Source: Lachnospiraceae bacterium | GTDB lineage: Bacteria > Bacillota > Clostridia > Lachnospirales > Lachnospiraceae | Direction of reading: 5' to 3' | DNA length: 43,376 nucleotides | Assembly: GCA_022791635.1 (NCBI GenBank) | Contig: JAAVZL010000043.1 | Coordinates: 1-43,376 of the forward strand | Shown here: piece after piece, positions 1 to 7,249 of the stretch | Layout: the number at the start of each line of letters is the position of its first letter | Position numbering within the stretch: the stretch's first letter is position 1 | Notes under the pieces: model-generated | The model's input: only the letters and a program-made list of their open reading frames with translations | Database searches by the model: none | Told to the model about the DNA's origin: nothing | Translations under genes and position numbers: made by a program

Positions 1-137
1 CCCCGCCACTCACCTCCACGTGTTGTGTAGTGTGTCAGCCTTACAACGATAATATATCAGGAAAATTTGAAGAGTGAAAGCCACAAATGAGTTTCATAAC
101 CCCATTGGTGCCTTTCGCAGAAAGGTGGATTATAACC

Positions 138-1625
138 ATGGAACAATTACTCATTGCCCACGATCTGGGGACCTCCGGAGACAAGGCTACTTTATTTACC
201 ACAAAGGGGCGTCAGATTCGAAGCTTTACCGTTCCCTATGACGTACATTTTTTCAACGGAAATTATGCGGAGCAGGACCCGGAAAATTGGTGGGATGCCG
301 TATGTGACGCTACAAAAGCCGTTTTGGAGGGAGAGGATCCAAGGAAGGTGGCCGCTATGTCTTTTAGCGCCCAGATGCAGGGCTGTCTGGTGGTGGACAA
401 GAACGGCGTTCCTCTGCGGGATGCCATTATCTGGGCAGATCAGAGGGCTGTAGAGGAGGCGGAGCATCTGGAAAAGAAAATCGGTGCCAGGCGGATGTAT
501 GAGATCACCGGTCACCGAGTGAGTCCAAGCTACAGCATTGAAAAGCTCATGTGGCTTAGAAAGCACGAACCACAGGTGTATGAGAAGACTTATAAAATGC
601 TCCAGGCCAAGGACTATATTATTTCCCGGGCCACGGGGAAGTTTGTCACGGATTACTCGGATGCCTCGGGGACCAATGCCCTGGATCTTCGGAAGCTAGA
701 GTGGTCTGAGGAAATCCTGAAGGCCGCAGGGATTGACCGGGACAAGCTGCCGAAGCTTAAGAAATCTACGGACATTGCAGGCTATATTGAGGACCGGGTG
801 GCAGGGGAGATAGGCCTTCCTGCCGGAACCCCCGTGGTCTGCGGCGGCGGGGACGGTCCCTGCTCGGCGGTTGGGGCGGCATGCATTAAGGACGGGGAGT
901 TTTATCTCACTTTCGGAACCTCCGCCTGGATTGGGGGAACCACCACAGAGCCCTTTATCGACAAGGACCAGACGCTGTTCTGCTTTGCCCATGTGATTCC
1001 CGGGAAATACATGCCCTGCGGCGCCATGCAGGCGGCGGGTAGCTCTTATTCCTATATCCGGCGGGCTCTGTGTGACGGTGCGCCCTATGAGGAGCTGAAC
1101 AGGCTCATTGAAAAGTCTCCCGTGGGAGCCAAGAATCTCATTTTCCTTCCTTATCTTCTGGGGGAGCGCAGTCCCCGGTGGAATCCCGATACCAGCGGAG
1201 CCTTTCTGGGGATCAAGCCGGAGCATGACAAAAAGGATTATGTGCGGGCCGTCATCGAGGGCATTGCCATGAATATGGAATTGATTTTACAGGCCTACCG
1301 GAAGCAGGCCCGGATTGAGGAAATGTGTCTCACCGGCGGTGGAGCCAAGGGAGATGTGGTAGCCCAGATTTTGTCGGATGTTCTGAATGTGGAATTTCGG
1401 ATGCCTGACTGCGTGGAGGAGGCCACGGCCATCGGCGCAGCCGTGATTGCAGGCGTGGGAGTGGGCGTTTTTGACGGCTTCGAGGAGGTGAAGCGTTTCT
1501 TAAGCTTTGAGAAAGTCGTAAAGCCGGTGGAGGAGCACCGGGAAGACTATAAGAAGCTGATGCCTGTTTTTGACGAGGCTTACACCTGTATGCTGCCCTT
1601 GTATCAAAAGCTTTCCAGGCTGTAG
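138..1625 (+). CDS. FGGY-family carbohydrate kinase (xylulokinase-like)
   Basis: Cytoplasmic ATP-dependent sugar kinase of the FGGY family, about 495 residues, the usual length. Residues 9-20 form the N-terminal phosphate-binding loop DLGTSGDKATLF, residues 78-82 are AQMQG (the substrate-site segment that reads GQMHG in many xylulokinases), and the second half carries GGGDGP, a FGTSAWIG segment and the C-terminal nucleotide-binding motif LTGGGAKGD. I chose the ATG at 138 because AAAGGTGG lies just upstream and the FGGY fold begins there; the upstream in-frame ATG at 87 would add an unrelated tail. The AQMQG and SGDK variants mean the sugar need not be xylulose. It may end an operon that starts left of the window. 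Family assignment is firm, substrate is not. Confidence 0.85.
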   Translation: MEQLLIAHDLGTSGDKATLFTTKGRQIRSFTVPYDVHFFNGNYAEQDPENWWDAVCDATKAVLEGEDPRKVAAMSFSAQMQGCLVVDKNGVPLRDAIIWADQRAVEEAEHLEKKIGARRMYEITGHRVSPSYSIEKLMWLRKHEPQVYEKTYKMLQAKDYIISRATGKFVTDYSDASGTNALDLRKLEWSEEILKAAGIDRDKLPKLKKSTDIAGYIEDRVAGEIGLPAGTPVVCGGGDGPCSAVGAACIKDGEFYLTFGTSAWIGGTTTEPFIDKDQTLFCFAHVIPGKYMPCGAMQAAGSSYSYIRRALCDGAPYEELNRLIEKSPVGAKNLIFLPYLLGERSPRWNPDTSGAFLGIKPEHDKKDYVRAVIEGIAMNMELILQAYRKQARIEEMCLTGGGAKGDVVAQILSDVLNVEFRMPDCVEEATAIGAAVIAGVGVGVFDGFEEVKRFLSFEKVVKPVEEHREDYKKLMPVFDEAYTCMLPLYQKLSRL

Positions 1626-1648
1626 AGAAGGACTCTACCTTCCGTAGA

Positions 1649-1677
1649 TTGCAGAACCTTTGCTTTTGTACTATGAT
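1649..1677 (+). promoter_or_regulatory. Sigma-A promoter of the XRE regulator gene
   Basis: TTGCAG (1649-1654), a 17-nt spacer and TATGAT (1672-1677) lie about 40 nt before the ATG at 1719. The GTAC at 1668-1671 and another about 30 nt on form a loose inverted pair that could be an operator. Read by eye. Confidence 0.5.
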
Positions 1678-1718
1678 AAGTTTCATATCACCTGCAAAGT
1701 ACGAAAGGGGATGCCGCC

Positions 1719-2528
1719 ATGTATGAGCTTAATAAGGAGCGCTTTGGAGAATTTCTTGCAGAGCACAGAAGGGAAATGGGATACACACAAAAGGAGCTTG
1801 CCGCAAAGCTCTTTGTATCCGACAAGGCCGTAAGCAAATGGGAACGGGGCGCAGGAATGCCGGACATTTCCCTCTTGATTCCGCTTGCGGATATCCTGGG
1901 CGTTACGGTAACGGAGCTTCTGGAGGGCCGAAGGATAGAGAAGGCGTCCCCGATGAATGCAGAACAGGTGGAAAATTTGGTAAAGAGGGCTCTTACCCTG
2001 TCAGAGGAACATCCGGAGGCAGCCAGAATGCGCAAAAAGCGTCATGGGCTGATCTTTGTGACGGCAGCTGCAATGGCATTTCTGGAGCTCCTTCTTCTTT
2101 TGGCGACGGTCTATACCTTTCAGGAAGGGGTGGAAAGCAGCCTGTTCTTATTCGAAGCATTGTCCATGCTCTTTGGCGGATATTTCTGGGTGGGAATCAA
2201 AGAGAAGCTGCCGGCCTACTATGATGAAAATAAAATCAGCGCCTACAGCGACGGAATCTTCCGCATGAACCTGACAGGAGTCCGCCTTAACAACAGCAAC
2301 TGGCCCCATATTGTGAGAGCAGGGAGAATCTGGTCCGTGGGCAGCATGGTCGGCCTGCCTGTTCTGACCCTGGCAGGCAGGTGGCTGGCTCCGGGATTCT
2401 GGAGCTCTGCCGGGCCGTTTATTCTCCTGCTTTTATTCCTGGGCGGACTGTTCCTTCCCGTGTATGCGGCGGCGAAGAGGTATACCTTAACGAACAAAGT
2501 TCGTCCACCCCGCAGGGGTATGCGTTAA
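1719..2528 (+). CDS. XRE-family regulator with C-terminal membrane domain
   Basis: Predicted DNA-binding regulator tethered to the membrane. Residues about 8-62 are a Cro/CI helix-turn-helix (YTQKELAAKLFVSDKAVSKW, then ERGAGMPDISLL), a subfamily common in clostridia. After a charged linker (KRHGLI) come roughly four hydrophobic segments at about 112-132, 140-158, 205-222 and 228-248. Start: ATG preceded by AAAGGGG. The last residues (KVRPPRRGMR) follow a natural-looking TLTNK and are encoded by a short GC-rich stretch with local inverted repeats, so the original C-terminus may have been replaced by a small rearrangement. It has its own promoter and ends before a shared hairpin. The target is unknown; autoregulation would be usual for the family. 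Confidence 0.8.
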   Translation: MYELNKERFGEFLAEHRREMGYTQKELAAKLFVSDKAVSKWERGAGMPDISLLIPLADILGVTVTELLEGRRIEKASPMNAEQVENLVKRALTLSEEHPEAARMRKKRHGLIFVTAAAMAFLELLLLLATVYTFQEGVESSLFLFEALSMLFGGYFWVGIKEKLPAYYDENKISAYSDGIFRMNLTGVRLNNSNWPHIVRAGRIWSVGSMVGLPVLTLAGRWLAPGFWSSAGPFILLLLFLGGLFLPVYAAAKRYTLTNKVRPPRRGMR

Positions 2529-2560
2529 TGGGGTACCCGCAGGGTATGAATAAATAAAAA

Positions 2561-2602
2561 ATCAGCCTTCCAGACCTGGAATTACCGGTTTGAAAGGCTG
2601 AT
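2561..2602 (-). terminator. Intrinsic terminator between convergent genes
   Basis: ATCAGCCTT (2561-2569) pairs with AAGGCTGAT (2594-2602). On the minus strand the stem is followed by a T-rich tract, so it best fits termination of the DUF6020 gene; on the plus strand the T tract is weak, so any stop for the XRE gene is partial. Confidence 0.7.
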
Positions 2603-2629
2603 ATTGATTTCCCCTTTAAAAGGAGGCAC

Positions 2630-4510
2630 TCACTGCTTTGAACAATAAACCTGATCATAACCAGCCAATATCATCCACGGCAGGCTCATGACAAGGGGAA
2701 ATTGATACCGGCCGTAATACCCGTTCATGGGGGAGGCAAAGCATACCAGCAGAATGATAATTCCCGGCGTAATCATCATCCACCGCACGTCGCCGGAGCC
2801 TTTTGCTGAGATACAGATAAATGCGATAAAGATGACAAAAATCCAGGTAAAAATTCCGGGTATATTGAGGACGCTCAAGGGTTGGATGCCGAAAATCGTT
2901 TCCCGTAGGTCTTCCAGTGCCTTTCTCGGTCCTGAGGCAGCGCTGCCGTAATGGAGATCAGAACCAAAATGCTCATTTGTATATGCAAAGCAGTCCTGGC
3001 TCCAGCCGTAGGAATAATTTGCGAATTTTTCTCCCGGATAAAAATAATGATAATAATTGGCGATAAACGCTTCTATGTATGTGACCGGATGCTTAAGACC
3101 GAGATGAAGCCATACCTTATAAAATTCCTTGGCTTCTGTAGAAAAAGCATCCCAGACAAAATAGTCCTTAATATTATCAGAAATATTGGAATCATAGCTT
3201 GCACCGATTTCCTCCAACGATTCGAAATCACATGCATTTAAGATGACCTGCTCCTCTTCCCTGGTGATATGCTCCGGATGCTTCCAGACCGTTCTTGCCA
3301 CCTGCTGAATGGGAATCGAAAGCATTTCCCGTTTACTCCCGCTTTTTGCTCCAAGCCCCGGAAAAATAACAGACGAGAAAAGAACCTGTGCCGCAATGAC
3401 CAGGAACAGACATAAGGCATGCTTTTTCCATGATGCCCTGTCAAGGAAACAGAAGATAAGGAGGGAAATCCCCACCACATAGAAGCCGTCATTCCGAATC
3501 AGGATAGAACAGAGAAGGCTTACCCCATAAGCAACCCCATATGCGGCTTTCCAGCCGTTCTTTTTTATCAAAAAGAGCATTTCTATCCATAACAGAATAA
3601 AAGCTGCATAAAATACATCCTTTGTTGCCAAAAACATATAGTTCACGATCCGCGGCTGCACTACAAAATAAAGCATCAGGGCCATCACATAGCGGACCCG
3701 GATTTTCGTATAGCAAAGCAGAATATGGATGCCGCATGACAATACAGAAATCACAAACAGCATCTGTAGCATGGAATACAGAAAAAGCCCAATATTCCAC
3801 GAGTGAAAAATCTTAACACCGGCTTTCATACAGGTGTTCAGAATCAACTGATAGAATACAGGATGATGTGAGGTGAAATCCGCAAAGCCCCACCCTTGAG
3901 CCACGATGGATACGGAATCAGACATAAAGATTCCCGGATAAGACACAAGAATATAAGGCACATAGAGGATAAGGATTGTAAAAAAGGAGGTCCAAAAAGG
4001 CTTGCTCCTTAGCCGCCTCACATAACGAACAGTAAGCTGCTTTAGTTTTTGTAAAATTTCGGAAGGTTCTTTGCCTTTGTGATCTGCCCAGAACAGACGA
4101 TGAGAATTCACTGCCGCTTCCATATAAAAAATCACATAGAGAAATCTTGAAATGAGAATAAAATACCCTGCGATACCCAAAAAAGCTTTCAGCAAATGGA
4201 ACCAGCTTTTATACAGCTCGTTCAGGGCTCCCACTGTGGAGATACACCATCCCAAGATGCAAAAGACGGTGAGAATTCCCGAGCAGACAATCATGGTACC
4301 AAGGAATCTTTTTCCCCTGTAGCCGGAAGTAATGAGTACCTCTTTGGCGCATATCTCAATCCAATAGAATAAGGCTGTAAGCAGTCCAAAAACAAGAAAA
4401 AGCCAACAGCTGTTTTCCCCTTTCAGGAAGGAAATTCCAAAAACCGCAATCATCGACTGGACGATTGCCTTCACGGCTTTATCCTTCCTTAAAATCATCT
4501 TTTCATTCAT
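2630..4510 (-). CDS. DUF6020-type polytopic membrane protein
   Basis: A large integral membrane protein of about 626 residues with about a dozen hydrophobic segments, resembling the DUF6020 family of Lachnospiraceae. Its layout recalls GT-C glycosyltransferases: an extracytoplasmic loop after the second group of helices holds YPGIFMSDSV and HHPVFYQLIL, short acidic-aromatic motifs of the kind that form the lipid-sugar site of those enzymes. This is resemblance only. I placed the start at MNEKMILRKD (4510), which has AGAGGGA upstream; the frame stays open further upstream through palindromic element R1, and that extension reads through repeat DNA. It lies downstream of htpG on the same strand with R1 between them. 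Substrate unknown. Confidence 0.7.
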   Translation of the reverse strand: MNEKMILRKDKAVKAIVQSMIAVFGISFLKGENSCWLFLVFGLLTALFYWIEICAKEVLITSGYRGKRFLGTMIVCSGILTVFCILGWCISTVGALNELYKSWFHLLKAFLGIAGYFILISRFLYVIFYMEAAVNSHRLFWADHKGKEPSEILQKLKQLTVRYVRRLRSKPFWTSFFTILILYVPYILVSYPGIFMSDSVSIVAQGWGFADFTSHHPVFYQLILNTCMKAGVKIFHSWNIGLFLYSMLQMLFVISVLSCGIHILLCYTKIRVRYVMALMLYFVVQPRIVNYMFLATKDVFYAAFILLWIEMLFLIKKNGWKAAYGVAYGVSLLCSILIRNDGFYVVGISLLIFCFLDRASWKKHALCLFLVIAAQVLFSSVIFPGLGAKSGSKREMLSIPIQQVARTVWKHPEHITREEEQVILNACDFESLEEIGASYDSNISDNIKDYFVWDAFSTEAKEFYKVWLHLGLKHPVTYIEAFIANYYHYFYPGEKFANYSYGWSQDCFAYTNEHFGSDLHYGSAASGPRKALEDLRETIFGIQPLSVLNIPGIFTWIFVIFIAFICISAKGSGDVRWMMITPGIIILLVCFASPMNGYYGRYQFPLVMSLPWMILAGYDQVYCSKQ

Positions 4511-4534
4511 CTTTTGTCCCTCTGTAAAGTTGGA

Positions 4535-4701
4535 GCTGTCGAAAAATAAGGCAGCAGACTTTTCCGATATCCAGTGTCCGGCTGTTCGCGAACACGTTGT
4601 CTGATATTGGCGGACTTTACGTCCGACAAGAGAAGACTGCGTGTTCGCGAACCGTCCGGACACCGGATATGGAAATGGCTGCTGCCTTATTTTTCGACAG
4701 C
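4535..4701. repeat. Palindromic element R1 of the R family
   Basis: A 167-bp near-palindrome. The outer 21 bases GCTGTCGAAAAATAAGGCAG(C) at 4535-4555 are exactly complementary to 4681-4701. Inside come the family core CTTTTCCGATATCC, GTGTCCGGCTGTTCGCG, GTCTGATATTGGCGGAC, a central CGGAC/GTCCG hairpin, and the matching right arm ending GGATATGGAAA. It separates htpG from the DUF6020 gene, both on the minus strand. Four related copies are at 6980, 24214, 24828 and 32295. No flanking target duplication was seen. Confidence 0.9.
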
Positions 4702-4712
4702 CTCACCGTTTT

Positions 4713-6770
4713 TTACTTCGCCAAAAGCATCATAATCTCATTGCTCCGTGCAATAAACTTGGTCATGGCCTCCGGAGCCAAAGGCTTATGACTGATGAGC
4801 GCCAGGTCATAGAGCTGCTCACAGAAGAGATTCACATGCTCGGAATCGCTGTGATTCAAAATATACTGCACCAGCTGATTATTGGCGTTGAGAACCAGAG
4901 TCTCCCCCTCGCCTCCGAACATATTGGGATCCATACCGTACATATTGTACATCTTCATCATTTCCTGCATCCGGCGGCTTTCCTCGGAAAGCGTAATCAT
5001 AGAGGAAATGTTCTCATTCTTGATCTTCTCCACCTTCACATCCAGCTTCTCATTGCCAAGAGCCTTGCGGAAAATCTCAGTCAGAGAGTCTGCCGTCTCC
5101 TTCAGCTCGTCCTCAGATACGATTTCCACAAAGTCCTCCGTCAGATCCGCATCAATCCGCTGGAACTTCACATGCTCGTTCTTCATCTCCAGATGAGAGA
5201 TAAAGGGAGCGTCAATGTTGTGCTTTAGGATAACGGCATTCTTGCCCTCCTCCTTAAAGAGATTGATGTACTGACTCTGCTGAATCTCATCCGTCACATA
5301 GAAGACCGTAGTCTTCTCCGGCTCCTTCTCCTCTGCATCGCCGGCCTCGGCCTCCTCGGGATTCTCCACCACGTCAACCTCCGGCGCCTCCTCCTGGGGA
5401 ACCAGATCCTTAATAGTCTGATATTTGCCATCCAGATCCTTGAAGAGCAGATAGTCCATCATCTTCTCACAGAACTTGTCATCCTTTAAGCAGCCGAACT
5501 TGATAAAGGGATTGATGTCATCCCAGTACTTCTCGTAGTCCTCCCGCTCCGTCTTGCACATTCCCGTAAGCTTGTCCGCCACCTTCTTGGTGATGTAATC
5601 GGAAATCTTCTTCACAAAGCCGTCATTCTGCAGGGCACTTCTGGAAACATTGAGGGGCAGATCCGGACAATCAATAACGCCTTTTAAGAGCATCAAAAAC
5701 TCCGGAATCACTTCCTTAATATTGTCCGCAATAAATACCTGGTTGTTGTACAGCTTAATGGTGCCCTCAATGGAATCATACTCCGTGTTGATCTTAGGGA
5801 AGTACAGAATCCCCTTCAGGTTAAAGGGATAATCCATGTTCAGGTGGATCCAGAACAAAGGCTCCTTATAGTCCATAAATACCTTCCGGTAAAATTCCAG
5901 ATACTCCTCCTTGGTACACTCATTGGGATGCTTCGTCCAGAGAGGCGAGGTGTCGCTTAAGGAAACGGGCCGCTTGTTGATCTTCACCCGATCCCGGGCA
6001 GGAGAGATCTCCTTAGTCTCCTTGGTGCCGTCCTCGTTTTCCACCTCCTCGGTCTTGGCCTCCTCATGGATACGCTCCACCACCACGTCGTCATCCCTTA
6101 AGTCAGCCTCATCAATGGTCTCATACTCCTGCTCCGCATTTGCCTTCTCCAGGAAAATCTCCACAGGCATAAAGGAGCAGTACTTATTGATGACCTCCCG
6201 GGCCCGGTACTCATTGGCAAACTCCAGGCTGTCCTCATTTAAGAAGAGGGTAATCTCCGTACCCACCTCCGTGCGGCTTCCCTCAGACATCTGGTACTCC
6301 GTACCGCCGTCGCACTCCCAGTGTACCGGCTTCGCATCCTTCTGATAGGAAAGAGTATCAATGTGAACCTCGTCCGCCACCATGAAGGCAGAGTAAAAGC
6401 CCAGTCCAAAATGCCCAATGATCTGATCCTCGTTAGCCTTGTCCTTATACTTCTCCAGAAAATCCGTGGCGCCGGAGAAGGCAATCTGGTTGATATACTC
6501 CTGTACCTCGTCAGCAGTCATTCCAAGACCTGTATCAATGAATTTCAGCGTCTTCTCCTCCGGATTCACCACCACCCGGACCATGTTTTTGAAATCATCC
6601 GGATAGGTATACTCCCCCATGAGATCCAGCTTCTTAAGCTTGGTAATAGCGTCACAGCCATTAGAGATAAGCTCCCGAAAGAAAATGTCGTGGTCAGAAT
6701 AAAGCCACTTCTTGATAATGGGAAAAATATTTTCGCTGTTAATGGAAAGACTTCCATGCATATCAGCCAT
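4713..6770 (-). CDS. htpG: Chaperone HtpG (Hsp90 family)
   Basis: Cytosolic ATP-dependent Hsp90 chaperone, 685 residues, slightly longer than the usual 620-640. The N-terminal GHKL ATPase domain shows the Bergerat-fold motifs ELISNGCDAITK, DTGLGMT and GHFGLGFYSAF; the middle domain has PLWTKHPNE and NVSRSALQND, where the arginine contacts the ATP phosphate; the C-terminal dimerisation domain contains MMKMYNMYGMD. The extra length includes two acidic inserts (around EVENEDGTKETKE and ENPEEAEAGDAEEKE). Start: ATG at 6770 with AAGGAG upstream. A consensus promoter and a perfect CIRCE element lie directly upstream, indicating HrcA-controlled heat-shock expression. Element R1 follows the stop codon. 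Confidence 0.97.
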   Translation of the reverse strand: MADMHGSLSINSENIFPIIKKWLYSDHDIFFRELISNGCDAITKLKKLDLMGEYTYPDDFKNMVRVVVNPEEKTLKFIDTGLGMTADEVQEYINQIAFSGATDFLEKYKDKANEDQIIGHFGLGFYSAFMVADEVHIDTLSYQKDAKPVHWECDGGTEYQMSEGSRTEVGTEITLFLNEDSLEFANEYRAREVINKYCSFMPVEIFLEKANAEQEYETIDEADLRDDDVVVERIHEEAKTEEVENEDGTKETKEISPARDRVKINKRPVSLSDTSPLWTKHPNECTKEEYLEFYRKVFMDYKEPLFWIHLNMDYPFNLKGILYFPKINTEYDSIEGTIKLYNNQVFIADNIKEVIPEFLMLLKGVIDCPDLPLNVSRSALQNDGFVKKISDYITKKVADKLTGMCKTEREDYEKYWDDINPFIKFGCLKDDKFCEKMMDYLLFKDLDGKYQTIKDLVPQEEAPEVDVVENPEEAEAGDAEEKEPEKTTVFYVTDEIQQSQYINLFKEEGKNAVILKHNIDAPFISHLEMKNEHVKFQRIDADLTEDFVEIVSEDELKETADSLTEIFRKALGNEKLDVKVEKIKNENISSMITLSEESRRMQEMMKMYNMYGMDPNMFGGEGETLVLNANNQLVQYILNHSDSEHVNLFCEQLYDLALISHKPLAPEAMTKFIARSNEIMMLLAK

Positions 6771-6812
6771 AAATGTTCACTCCTTCACATGTATTTTCAT
6801 ATTCTGAGACAT

Positions 6813-6841
6813 ATTGTAATATGGAAAAAATAAAAAGTCAA
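6813..6841 (-). promoter_or_regulatory. Sigma-A promoter of htpG
   Basis: Reading the minus strand, TTGACT (6841-6836), a 17-nt spacer and TACAAT (6818-6813), about 43 nt before the htpG ATG. CIRCE abuts its upstream edge. Confidence 0.85.
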
Positions 6842-6848
6842 TAGAAAA

Positions 6849-6875
6849 TTAGCACTCCAAAGAGATGAGTGCTAA
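6849..6875. promoter_or_regulatory. CIRCE operator (HrcA binding site)
   Basis: TTAGCACTC (6849-6857), nine spacer bases, GAGTGCTAA (6867-6875): an exact match to the CIRCE consensus. It lies 7 bp upstream of the htpG -35 box. HrcA represses CIRCE promoters until heat shock. No hrcA gene is in the window. Confidence 0.95.
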
Positions 6876-6938
6876 CAAAATTTTATAAACTTTCTAAAAA
6901 TTTTCTAAAACCCAAAGAAATCCCGAGCTTCCCAGCGC

Positions 6939-6962
6939 GAAATCGCATCCCTTTGCGATTTC
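6939..6962. repeat. Short inverted repeat between htpG and R2
   Basis: GAAATCGCA (6939-6947) and TGCGATTTC (6954-6962) form a perfect 9-bp stem with a 6-base loop. No T run follows, so it is not a clear terminator. Nothing else is visible between CIRCE and R2. Confidence 0.5.
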
Positions 6963-6979
6963 TGTGCATCGCGAAGCGT

Positions 6980-7152
6980 GGAGGTGTTGCAACATAAGGC
7001 GGCAGACTTTTCCGATATCCAGTGTCCGGCTGTTCGCGTACAGACTGTCTGATATTGGCGGACTTTACGTCCGACAAGAGCAGACTGCGTGTACGCGAAC
7101 CGTCCGAACACCGGATATGGAAAAGTCTGCCGCCTTATGTTGCGACACCTCC
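6980..7152. repeat. Palindromic element R2 of the R family
   Basis: A 173-bp near-palindrome. GGAGGTGTTGCAACATAAGG and the following GCGGCAGACTTTTCC on the left are matched on the right with a single T/C difference. The core repeats R1, but the GCGAAC/GTTCGC step of R1 is GCGTAC/GTACGC here, a paired change. It lies between the divergent promoters of htpG and the next plus-strand gene, close to 60 bp from the latter's -10 box. Confidence 0.9.
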
Positions 7153-7212
7153 TTCCTTACGAAAAAATTAAGAGAAATTATTGGGAATGCACTGGATTTG
7201 CAGATAGAGGAA

Positions 7213-7221
7213 TGCTATAAT
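7213..7221 (+). promoter_or_regulatory. Extended -10 promoter of the envelope cassette
   Basis: TGCTATAAT is a TG-n-TATAAT extended -10 element. No good -35 lies at 16-18 nt. Transcription would begin near 7228, some 20 nt before the ATG at 7250. Confidence 0.6.
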
Positions 7222-7249
7222 ATCTGCGGGGGAAGCGAGGAAGCGTGTT

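Noticed and set aside
1..137. Possible gene or RNA at the left edge
   Set aside because: No frame with protein character or stable structure was visible; it is probably an intergenic or operon-joint segment before the FGGY kinase.
1622..1638. GTAGAG/CTCTAC stem at the FGGY kinase stop as a terminator
   Set aside because: Only six base pairs and no T run.
4641..5228. Long plus-strand open frames opposite htpG (also 5911-6345 and 6321-6833)
   Set aside because: Antisense shadows of the htpG codon pattern, without ribosome sites or recognisable protein features.
6905..7111. Open frames running through the palindromic elements (similar ones in R1, R3, R4 and R5) with shared peptides such as GRFAYTQSALVGRK
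   Set aside because: The peptides recur only because the repeat DNA recurs; frames differ in start and end and lack ribosome sites.
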